A stretch of 64,000 bases of DNA from Lepisosteus oculatus (taxonomy: Eukaryota > Chordata > Actinopteri > Semionotiformes > Lepisosteidae): positions 77,809,722 to 77,873,721 of the forward strand of contig NC_090696.1 of NCBI RefSeq assembly GCF_040954835.1, written 5' to 3'. Below the pieces are notes generated by a model that worked only from the letters and a program-made list of their open reading frames with translations, had not been told where the DNA came from and made no database searches. Numbering within the stretch: the first letter of the stretch is position 1; each line of letters begins with the position of its first letter. The position numbers and the translations under genes are program-made. Shown here piece after piece: positions 21,609 to 33,600 of this stretch.

Positions 21609-24600
21609 ATGCCTGCGTTCCGACAAGTGGGGGAGAAGCAGCTGCCGAATGCCGTCCTTTTCATGGTCTGGTCCCCGAAGAGGGACCTGATCGCCCTCGC
21701 CAACCGAGCGGGCGAGGTAACAGCCCCAGGGCTTCGGGGCAGCTGGCCGCAGCCGGAGGGGCGCCGGTTACACGCCTGGCAGTCCTTGTGCTGAACTGGC
21801 GGATCAGAAGCTGATGCTCCGTGTCTCATGCATGCCTGTGCTGAGAATAAATTCGCTGTTCTGAGTGGCGGGTTTTCCCCGAGCGCGGCTGTCTGTCTGT
21901 CCACTGGCCCTGGAGAACATTTCTGTGTTTGAAAGTTAAATCGCCCCCAATGAATTAAAAAAAAAATAACACTCCTAAGAATAGTTCACGGCTCAAAAAA
22001 ACAGCAGATTTCTGCTTTTGAGATGGTCACCCAGTAAATCGTCTGATCGTCTGTGGCTTTGTCTGCCCTCTGACTGGCATCGAAGCCTCCCTTTGTGTGC
22101 GTCTTGCGTCACGGCTGGGGAAGAAGCCTGTCTCTGTCTACTGCGATAGAGGCAGTCCTGCAGCAGACTGTAACTGTTGGGTTGCTGGTTGTAAATGAAG
22201 CTGTGTGTAAATTAAGATTTGAGGGTACAGGACAGAAAACAACAACTGGGGAATTCTAATCTCATAAAAGATGACGCGAGGAGTGTAGCTCTCGCTACGT
22301 GTATCAGCGACATTTACAAACCTCATTAATTTGTCTTAATTGGTTTCAATGTATTTTTTAATTTATTTTTAAGCTCCTATTACACCGCCTGGCGAACTTT
22401 CAGCGGGTGTGGAGTTTACCTCCCAATGAAAACACCGGCAAGAAAATCACGTCGCTCGCATGGAGACCGGATGGCAAAAGTAAGGGCAGGGAGACTTTTT
22501 AACAGGAGGGGGTCTGCTGCAGTGTCTGAAGAGCCCCAGCACAGCCTGGAGCCCCAGTTACTTTCTCCTGGGGACTTTATGCCATCTAGATAACATCTAC
22601 AGCATCTAAGAAAAGTATATTTTACATTATTTGTCATCAAGAAATCGACATGACTTGGATTTCTTTTATTCCCTTTGCCCGTGCACTTCTTCATCAGTTG
22701 AGATGAAATTATAGCTTCTGTTGAGGGCATCTGTGTGATATGCATCCAGAAGGGTGGTTGATTATTCAAATTTGCAAAAAGAGCTCTAAAAATGTAGAAA
22801 ACGATATTGCAATCGGGAGTGTGAAATAGCTAAAATGCAAGAACGTGATTGTGAAATAGACTAATCCAAAACCTGTTGTGCACTTTAATACTAGGAATAA
22901 TCGCCTGTACTCAGAAGGATGTGGAGTACTTTAAGTGTGGCCTATCTCTTGTAATGCAGTTCATGTTCTCTGTTTTTTTTCCTTCGTTAGTTTTGGCTTT
23001 CAGTGTTGGGGATACTAAACAGGTGATTCTTTGCGATGTGGAAAAAGCAGAAATTCTGCACTCTTTCCCTGTGGAGCAGCCAGTGTCGTGTATGCACTGG
23101 ATGGATGTTTCGGAGGACAACAGGTGTGTTTCCGTTATTGTCACAGGTGGAAAAAAAAATCTGAATTAGAAGAAATGGTCACTATGCGAATTTGCCTAGT
23201 CCACACCATTATTTTTTACATCAGATGCGGGCTAGACAGTGCTCACATTAAAAGATTCCTTCATGCTATTAGGCTGGTGTGCAGGTTACCCAGCTGCTTT
23301 CTTGCATTGGTAGTGACAAGTAACGTAACTTTTGTGAACATGGAGGTGGAGGTGACCCACGAACGGCCAAAAAGTTTAAATTGAAATGTACGAGCACCTG
23401 CTTTGTGGATATGGTAGAATAGCAGATCGCTTTTTATTGCAGTGTTTTCTCATCGTTTTATAATGAAGATGAATCGGATCTTTTCCTGCCAAAGTTACCA
23501 GCTCTTCCAGAGAGGTAAGGATCTCTATTTTCTGAGTGCTTTATTCTGATACTTTTAATCAGTTTCTGTATTTGACCTATGTGTTAAATGTCACTTTTTA
23601 AATTGCCGTATCAACTGAAGTTATTTAATATCACCTTTGCAACGTTATTAAAAGTTAGGTTTTGCCACAAATGTTGTGTTTTCAAAACATTAGTGCATAA
23701 TTTCAGTAATTGTTAATCTTGATAAGTGCTATAAAAGCGTAAGGAATTATTATTAATTAATTGATTTTCGAATATTTTTATTTACAGCTACAGCACCACG
23801 TCAAAAATATTCAGGTAGTTTCGCAAACACTTTCTTTTGATTTTCATACATAAATATTATTGCACAATTAACTAATTTATTGTCTGGCTTCCAGCGAAGA
23901 CAAATCTGATGAGATTATGAATCTTCTGGGTGAAGTAAGGTGAGTTTTTAACAGTTTTTATAGCTATGCATAAGCAGTAGGGTGCAAAAAAACATCATTG
24001 AAATTGTTCATGTGAAGCATAAAAATACAAACCTCTGTTGGAACCAGTAGAATTTGTTGATTTTTTTTTCCATGACACTTATTATAGTATGTTCTCATTA
24101 AATACAGAGGAACAGGTAAAGGTTTATTCCACGCTGAAAAGAAACAATGTTTCGTCAGTGGAGGCTTCTCCGGGTGTTCTTCTGTTCTACTTTCAGGTGT
24201 TCTTCACACCTGAAGAAGACTCCACAGCCGAAACGTTGTTTTTTTTCAGTGTTGTGATTCTATCCTTCTCTTCTCAGCAGGAATAAACCTTTACTTGGTC
24301 CTTTGCAGCCTGCGCATGCTGACGCAGCTGCCTACTTGAGCTACCTCATTAAATGCGGTTGTGAACCTTTTCCGTTGTGATGTGGAGAACATTTGTTCTG
24401 TGACCAGCTGCTGTACGTTGCTGACCTGGGACAATACGGCTGCTGAGGTCACGACTGTTTTAGTTGAAGATCTGATCATCTGTAGAGCGAATCACTAGGC
24501 TGTATCTGCTGTTTACACACAGATGCTGGAAGATGAACACCTGGCTGCTCAGTTATTTGTAACTCTGATGCAGATGTGCATGAGGTCTCTTGCGGTTAAA

Positions 24601-27600
24601 GCTCTGCGTGTCAGGGCATGGATAAGAACAGCGCTGTTCTGTGTCCCTGTTTCTTTGTCCACAGGCTCAACATACTGGTTCTTGGCGGCGAGTCTGGATA
24701 CACTGAGCTCTACGCCTACGGCATGTACAAGATCACGACTCTGACTGGGGTAGGACTCCTTTATCTTCTCGACGCACGCTCTGGTGTGGCGCTGAGCACG
24801 TCTAGAGCACGTGTTCCAACCTCGCAGTGAGCTGTCTTAGTCATTGAACAGAGAAATCTATGGGGGGAGGGGCCCAGTTCAAATGGCCTCCTCTGGTTTG
24901 TAGCCTTCCTTCAGTTCCCATGTGACTCTGTTGAAATACCCAGTAGTAAGCAGCAAATGGCCTCAGGGCCAGAACCTTATGATTTTAACTTTATGGATTC
25001 TAGAAGTGATCTGTCTACACTATTCTGTTGTATAGTATTCATGTATGGTACAATCAGATGCACTTCAATGCAGCTTTAGGTTTGCTTTTTGTACAGTAGG
25101 CACCATAGCTTCTGGTTAGCCTGCTGCATACAGTAGATGCGGCTTTGACAGCTTCAGAGTTGTTTACATCTGCTTGTTTCATCTCTTTTCTTGCTCCGCT
25201 TCACACTGTACCTCGGTCTGCTCTAGGAGGGGAAAAAAAACATTTCCTAGAAGATGCAAAGGACGTTTTCTGGACTTCCTCAAAAAGCTGCGATATGCAT
25301 TTTCTGAAAGTGTTTTATATCTTACATCTTCATCAGGTCCCAGGGACGTGCCGCAGTTTGTGTCTCTCCAGTGACCTGAAGTCCCTGTCACTCATCACGG
25401 AAGTAAAGACCACCGACTGTGACCCTGAGATCCATTATATTCAGGTAGAATCAGACCTTTTTGCTTCATGCGAGCTGTGACTTTGATTGTTTTTTATGAT
25501 TCTTTGATTTGCTGCTTCAGTTGAGCTTCTGCTCCTGACAGTGTGGCTTGTACCAGAAATCTGCTCTTACAGTTTGGGTTGAGGTGTTGAGGTGTCTGAG
25601 AGCCACCCTGCAGCGTGTCTCCTTGTGTCTCCCCGCAGTTCGACACCAGCCTGCTGTCCAGCTGTCTGCCTGAGGTCACGCGAATGGCTCGCAAGTTCAC
25701 GCACATCTCCACGCTGCTGCAGGTGAGGGCGGCGGGCGGCTTGCCGGGCTGTTGTAAGCGCTGCGGGCGAGAGGTGACGCTCCGCTCTTCTCCTGCCCTG
25801 ACCTCTGCTGTGGATCTTGTCATGCAGTACCAGAAGCTCTCCCTGACGTGCATGGGCGAGGCCTGGGAAGATATCCTCATGCAGATGGACCTGAGGCTCA
25901 CAAAGTTTGTCCAGGTCAGGAGCTAATTGTGTTTCGGAAAATAAGTCCTGGTGTGTGTCTGTCCGTGTCTGTCCGTGTCTCTCCCCTACGATGGACTGGT
26001 GTTCCATTTCAGGTGTGTCCTGCCTTGCATTCACTGTTTCCTGGATAGGCTCTGGTCCCCTGCAGCCCTGAACTGGATTAGCAGTAATTGAAAGTGATGT
26101 GATGTTTGTTGTTTTGCATTCTGGTCTTGTTGCTGCACAGCAGAGATTTTCAGTATTGTTCCCACAAGGCTTCTGTGTGCACAGGTTTTCATTCCAGCTC
26201 AGCCCTTCCCTTCTTAAAGTGCTGTTGATTTAATAATTCTCATAAAGCCTGGACACCCTGGGTGTAAAATATTGCATCACATGTGCTCTTTTTTCCTCTC
26301 TGTCGTAGGAGAAGAATACTGACACGTCAGTTCAAGATGAATTCCTTGACCTTCTTTTATGGGGGAAGTCGAGGTGAATAAGATGAATCCTGCTTGCTGT
26401 ATAAACCTGCTGAGATCCTTATGTATCGCATCTCTGAGCTCAAGTTGCCTTGCGCTCTGTTGGCTTTTAACTCGGAATGCAAGCTGCAGAGATTTTGTTT
26501 AAATTCTGTTGATGCAGAGTTTTTTTAAAACCATAAATGTGTCACGCTGTGTGCGTCTGAGCTGGAGCTGGCTGAGGTGAATGTAAAAGTCTTTTGAGGC
26601 CTTGGCTAGCATATACCAGGGTGGCCTTACATCCTGTAGCCAGTAGATGGTGCTGAGTACAGCTGGTACATTTCTCCATACCTCAGTTGTCCTCACCAAT
26701 TGGAAAGTAGGTTGTTGAGAATGTATTGATAAATCCAGAAATTGTGTGCGCACTGTGGAGCATTGCTAAAGCAAATATCTGTATTTGATTTTCAGCCGTG
26801 AGCTCAAGGCACTACTTATGAACCAATTGACAGTGAAGGTAAGGCTGTTTTTCCATTTGCACGTTGGTCCAAAATACAAAATCTGTCCCCTTGTGAAAGT
26901 TTTGCAATGTTTGCATTTAAAGGAAAAGTCATAATTTTATTATTACTGTGCAAGCGTTTTGATTTGTCTGCAGTTCAGGAGGTAGGTGTTTGATCAATTT
27001 AGGGGAATAATGAATATTCCCACCTTTATAAATTTTTGTCTGGTATCGCTTAAAACAGAGTTCCTTGTTTGAAACTTAATTTTCAAAATATCTTTCCTGC
27101 TTCCTGGCAGCCATGAAATAAGAGACTGTATTCTTCACTGTCCACCTCATTCATTCACTCCTTTATTCATTCATTCTCAGGGCCTGAAAAAACTGGGACA
27201 ATCTATTGAGTCTTCTTACTCCAACATCCAAAAACTGGTAATAAGTCACCTCCAAAGGTACTGTTTGCATTCTTATGGAAATATAAAATCTATTCTCACT
27301 GTGAATCGAAAGCCGCATCATTACACAGTATCGACCTCTACATTTCAGATTGTCTTGGATGAAACGGAAATGCACCTGCTGAAGCCACTCCGTGCTAATT
27401 CTGTAAATGAAAAGTGTGTGTGTGTAGAACCGCAGGCTCTTGTCTCGGGCACACAGAGGCTGGAGGGGGAGCACAGATTCGATCCGACACTCACGAGGGC
27501 TGAATCTGTGTTTGTCGTCCTCAGTGGCTCCAAGGCTTTGCTTTACCATTTGAGTGAGCTGAAGGGAATGGCTTTGTGGAAACAGAAGTACAACCCTCTT

Positions 27601-30600
27601 GGCCTCGATGCTTCGGGAATAGAAGGTGGGTTGTCTAAGCTGAAATATCCCTTAGCAACTTGTAAGTACGTTAGCCACTCAGAGTTTAGCCTCCCTCCTA
27701 ATGGGAGATGACTTTCTCTATCGCCTTCCGAAATGTAAATCTGGCCAGTTTCTAGTTTGGTTTATGATCTTTGGCAAAAATGTCACTTGTGTAACTTAGC
27801 CCAGCTGCAGTCAGGATCCAGCAAATTGCGCAGATCCTAAAGCCCGGATAACCGGCTGATCTCAAGAGGACAGCAGGGTGTACTGCCAGTAGACTCCGAT
27901 TGCAGACGAGATGCGTATTAAAGAGGATAGACAATTTAAAAAGCAATATAAATATGTGGGTCGGTGTGGAGGTCGCACACTTCCAGTTTTCCAGCGTGTG
28001 AGAAATATGAAGAAGCTGTCGTGCGTGTACTGTTTCACTGGGGCAGAATAACATCCAGGCAGGACTTCTGGGATTCATACTAGTGCAGAGCAGTCCAGTC
28101 ACCCACAACTCTCTCTTAATGTTAAGGCATTGAATGTCCTTCTTAGTAACCCAATAATGAGGGACAGGGATCTGCTTCTGAATGCTGCTGTTTGATTTGT
28201 GTCCTGCAGATGCCATCACAGCTGTGGGCTCCTTCACGCTCAAGGCCAACGAGCTCTTACAGTGAGTGGCTCCCTCCGGCCTGTGCCATGTGCCGGTATG
28301 ACTGTGGCTGGTCTGGAACGCTGCACAGTCAAATTTTTCTTAGCGCTCGACTGCGCTGCTTTGAGCTGGGCTTTCTTTAACCGTTTCATGATTGTCCTTG
28401 TAATGAGCACAAGTGGCTGCAAATCTTAGAAACTTTCATCAAGATTGGCAAACTCTTTCAGAGCCCGAAATAATGCCCTGTCATAGTTCACACAGAAAGT
28501 CTCGTATTGGAATTAGATTTTTTCAACCAGCAACTCTAACCTAGTGCTAGGCGTACTGTGTATATGTAATTACATTGTATTTATTTTTTTCTACTTTTTA
28601 TTTCAGAGTCATAGACAAAAGCATGAAAAATTTCAAGGCATTCTTTCGATGGCTGTATGGAGGTAAGGGCGACTGACATCTTCTTTCAAGCACAGTATAA
28701 AATAAATGTAAATGAAGAATTTCCTAGTAGACAACAAAATGAAGCATGTTGCTTTCACCTCACTGTGTTCATAGTTGCAAATAGCCGTCATTCAGGTGAA
28801 TCCGATCTGTTCTAAATAGTTTTGGTTGTCCGTTGACCTCCTGTAGGAGATTTATTGTGGGATAACTTTTACAGTCCTGTCCTTCTGTCCAAACACTTGC
28901 ATTCGCTTGTGCTTCATGTTAAATGGATGATGATGGTGATGGTGAAGTGTTGTCATCCTGTAGTACAAGATGTCATGTGCATCCTGTTTGTTAAGAAAGT
29001 AGTAATAGTTTTTTTTAATCAGATAAAACCCTTAAATAAGCACTCAGCCATTAGCTGAGAAACAAATGAGTCAATCCCACTTTCCAAGGCAGGTCTACCC
29101 ATGCTCATTCTTTTGGGTTGTTTTTCTAAAAATATTTAAAAACGGAGGAAGGGCTACAAAGGAGAGGAGCCTGTTCGTCCTGTCTGATCCCAGGATCTCA
29201 TCAGGAGCTTCCTGGCCTTCCCTCAAACCCTGGAGTAATGGAAATGGAAGCAGCCGGGAAAGTGGCAGGAAGACTCCGGTGGATTTCTAGTCCACTGCCT
29301 TGACCGCTCAGCCATGACTGCGTTTCCCTTTGGTTCTTCGTAACCCTCGGCTCTTCTTGGTTTCAGCCATGCTGAGAATGTCCGAAGATCACGTCCTTCC
29401 CGAGCTCAGCAAGGTCAGTGAGCAAGGCCCCAGCTGGGAGTGTCTCGCTTTCAAACACACCCTGCTTCTTATAGATCTCTGCGTTATTAAAATTAATCAT
29501 TTTGTTTTTGTTTGGTGGGGGATAAGAAGGATTTCCATTTTTCTTTGCATGTAAGTAATCTGTGTGGGTTTTAATTGTTGTTTTTTTGTTGTTTTTAGAT
29601 GACGCAGAAAGATATAGCCTTTGTTGCAGATTTCCTCTCCGAGAACTTTAGTGAGGTAAGACTGCACTGATCTGTGTCACTAGTATCAGTAAAAATCGAG
29701 TTTGTTTTTTTGGTGTGGTAAAAAACTCAGAAATCTTCTTTCTGTTTTTCAGCAACCAGAACTGTACGATAGGAAGGGGAAATATTTTAATGTGGAAAGA
29801 GTTGGCCAGGTAAAGAAAATTATAATCATTCTGTGTACTTGCAGTCTTCGGTAAAAATACAGTGTACTACATTTAAAAAGGCAGTCGCCCGTGGTGTCTG
29901 TCGGACCGATCTGTGCTGCTTGCCTGTTCAGGAAGTTGGGTATCTGTACTGTACTGAGGCCCAGTGGGGTTTTTCCAGCTTGGAAGACAAGTCCAGAAAG
30001 GGCTTCCAGGTGACACTCCAGACCACGAGAAAGGTTAAAAACAAGTCATGGCCATTAGGTCCATCCAGCCCGTTTCGCAGTTAGTAGCTAGGACTGTGAC
30101 CGCTGGGGGGAGGGAGGCACAGCGCCTCCTGCAGGCTGGCAGTGGCCGTGGAGAGAAACGCGCTGCTCCTCTGCCCAGTGTCAGGGAAGACTCTGGTGGT
30201 CTGTCGGAGGGTGGACGGGCAACGCTGCTCATTCTCATCTGGTGAGAGCCTGTGGTTCCGATGTGAGTGGCTCTAAAATGAAAGGGGCCCAGAGCAGCCT
30301 GGAATCTGCATTTGCTGTTGGGTCGGTATTTTTTAGTCGTTGTCACTTGCAAAAAAAAAGAAAAGATGTTTGAATGCACAGAGACAGATCTGTAAAGACA
30401 ATCCAGAATGAGTAACTAGTGCAGTCACAAACCTACACAAAACTTTGCTGTAAGTCTGTCAGAAATTTAAACTTGTAAACCTCGTGTGTAAGGCATGTCT
30501 TTGTTGGCAGAAATCTCTTGCAGAAATGCTTCTCTGACTTTATTTTACCTGTTGTCCTGCAACACGTGTTGTGCCTAGGTTGTTTATTAGATCTGTGTGT

Positions 30601-33600
30601 TTAACTGTGTTGTAGTACTTGAAGGATGAAGATGAAGACTTGGTGTCTCCTCCTAACACTGAAGGAAATCAGTGGACCAGCTTCGTGCAGAACAGCACTC
30701 ATCTTAAAGGCAAGGGAGCCGAGTTTCAGTGATTTAACTGGAGCTCACGACATAAGTACAAGGAAAGAAGAGTAATCGGGGTTATATGTGCATTAACTAA
30801 GTGTTTTCCAAATGATGCAGCAGAATGAGTAAGTCAAGCAGACTGTTCCTCCATTTGCAATAGCCCTGGATCAGTTTGTTTCTGCTTTCCAGAGAGTCCA
30901 CTGCTGTTCCCCTATTACCCTGAGAAATCTCTGCACTTCGTCCGGAGGGAGATGGAAGGGGTCATCGAGCTGTGCCTGCAGAAGCCAGCGGTGAGTGATG
31001 GTCATCGCCACGGCCTGCAGTGCTGTGATGCGTCGCTGGGCCCCGGCCAGCTCGTGCAGACTGGAGGGGACAGGCGCTGCAGTGTACCCCTCTGGTGACC
31101 TCACTGTGTCAGAGGCAGCTGCAGTGTACCCCTCTGGTGACCTCACTGTGTCAGAGGCAGCTGCAGTGTACCCCTCTGGTGACCTCACTGTGTCAGAGGC
31201 AGCTGCAGTGTACCCCTCTGGTGACCTCACTGTGTCAGAGGGAGCTGCAGTGTACCCCTCTGGTGACCTCACTGTGTCAGAGGCAGCTGCAGTGTACCCC
31301 TCTGGTGACCTCACTGTGTCAGAGGCAGCTGCAGTGTACCCCTCTGGTGACCTCACTGTGTCAGAGGCAGCTGCAGTGTACCCCTCTGGTGACCTCACTG
31401 TGTCAGAGGCAGCTGCAGTGTACCCCTCTGGTGACCTCACTGTGTCAGAGGGAGCTGCAGTGTACCCCTCTGGTGACCTCACTGTGTCAGAGGCAGCTGC
31501 AGTGTACCCCTCTGGTGACCTCACTGTGTCAGAGGCAGCTGCAGTGTACCCCTCTGGTGACCTCACTGTGTCAGAGGCAGCTGCAGTGTACCCCTCTGGT
31601 GACCTCACTGTGTCAGAGGGAGCTGCAGTGTACCCCTCTGGTGACCTCACTGTGTCAGAGGCAGCTGCAGTGTACCCCTGCTGGTGACCTCACTGTCTCA
31701 GTTTTTTTTTATTCAACTGGAGTTTAAAGTAAATCACACTTACTGAGATATTTTTCAGGTTTGGCACAGAAAGTATTATCAGCACCGTGTTAGCCTTGAT
31801 TAGCCAGATTTAAATGGACCGTCCTAGAGTTTCCTTTACAGATTGCACATGTAATTCCTTGCAGTAGCACATAAACTGTTCGATGTATAAATGAATAGCG
31901 AGAGGCATTAAAAACGGAACATGAATATTAGAACCACTAGCATTTTTAGTGCCTATATTCCAGCAGTAGAAACCAGGTGCTGTTCAGATATCTGCAGATA
32001 TCGTCATTGTGTACTGGGTCCAAAGGGAACTCCTGTGGATTTTCAACTGGCAGCCTATAACATAATCTTTACATGTTCTCAAAAGAGCTGAAATAATAAT
32101 GTGAATGCAAGTTATTACTCTTGTTTTATTGTAAAATAGCAAAGTATTCCTAAGAGTATTCTCAACAACCCTTGTAATATTTACCTGTCGGATACCAGTA
32201 GCCTCCTGGCGTGAAATATGTGATAATCTTAGGATAATACTGGGCAGTATTTATCACTCAGAAGTACATTTTCTTTTAGGAAATAATTGGGAAATCGGTG
32301 ACTCTGGCTACCAGCATCCCCCTTTACACAGTACCAGCAAGGTAGGATCAGTGTGTGTCTGAAAGTTTGGGGGTGTATCGGTGGGGTGTATCGTTGAATC
32401 ATAAATCGACAAGCAGTAACTGAATCAGATGTTCAGAGATGAAACATTAGGAAATCTTGAATTCTTGAAATGGTTTGTATCAAAGACCTGGCCGATAAAA
32501 ACCAGCTTAAATATCCATGTTAGGCCCTTATACCCATCCTGTGGAACTGTGGGGAAAACCACGGTCCTCTTGCTGTCGCAGCAGAGAGATCCAGGGATGA
32601 ACTGAAACCAGCGGGGACACCACTGGAGTGAAGTCCTCCTCTCCAGAACACCTGCTTGGCTTTGGTGCTCTTAGGAATTGCTGAGTGACAAAATCGTAAT
32701 TGTCTTGGAGGCGCTAAAACCCCCACTCCTCGAAGCAGCGGAGCAGTATCTGACCTCTCTGTTTTCTCCCGCTGTAGTGCGGAGGTGGTGCCCCGGCTGT
32801 TTGACCTGCCGTCCCTGTGAGTAGCGGAGGTGACCGCCGCCCTCCTCCGGCCCCTCCGCGCGCCCGCCGGCTCACCGCAGCGCCCGGGCGATCCCAATAA
32901 GAGGTCCGTTTTGTCCCTCAGGTGGAACGACAAGAAATCCAGCCTGCACTACGTAGTGTTCACCATGCCCGAAGTGTCCCCCTGCAAGCTGTACGTCATG
33001 AGAAGGGCGACCGACCCGTCCAGGTAGGAGCTCCTGCGAAGCCGGTCCACTCTGCCCCCGTTTCCCCACCCGCTGAGGGGCACCGGGCCCCGGGGAACCC
33101 CACCGGGCCCCAGAGGAGGCCCATCTACCCGGGGGCAGAGCCCTCGAACCCTCAGCCTGCTGGGAGACAGCCTCGCAGCTGACGGGGTCACTTCTTCAAA
33201 GGGTTTGCGGGTCGGGGGACTGTATGAAACCCCTGGTTCATCACGACAGGGCAGCGCAGTTTCACTGCACGTGTGTCACAGTGTGTGAAAGTGTAATAAT
33301 ACAGACAACTTGCTTCCATTTCACAGTTTTAACATTATAGCATGCATGACAAACAGGACGTCTTACAGTGCATCCTGATTTGTTGACGTAAAATGTTAAA
33401 GTGTTTTCGTAGCAGCGCGGTCTCCGATATCACACATGTGGGTTTTTAACAGGTCTGTTCCCAACGGCTTGTTGGCCATCGATCTTGGAAATTTTCTGAA
33501 CAGCAGTATTGACGAGAGCGCAGAAGCCAGGTAAGTGCTGAAAAGCTGGGAATGTGATAGATTAGTCACAGGTCACTGTGTCCTGCTTTCATGTAGAATA

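Noticed and set aside
30871-31727. Long repeat-protein frames ([14 protein letters not shown] on +, [14 protein letters not shown] on -)
   Set aside because: They are produced by a 42-bp minisatellite inside an anapc4 intron; no splice or start context supports translation.
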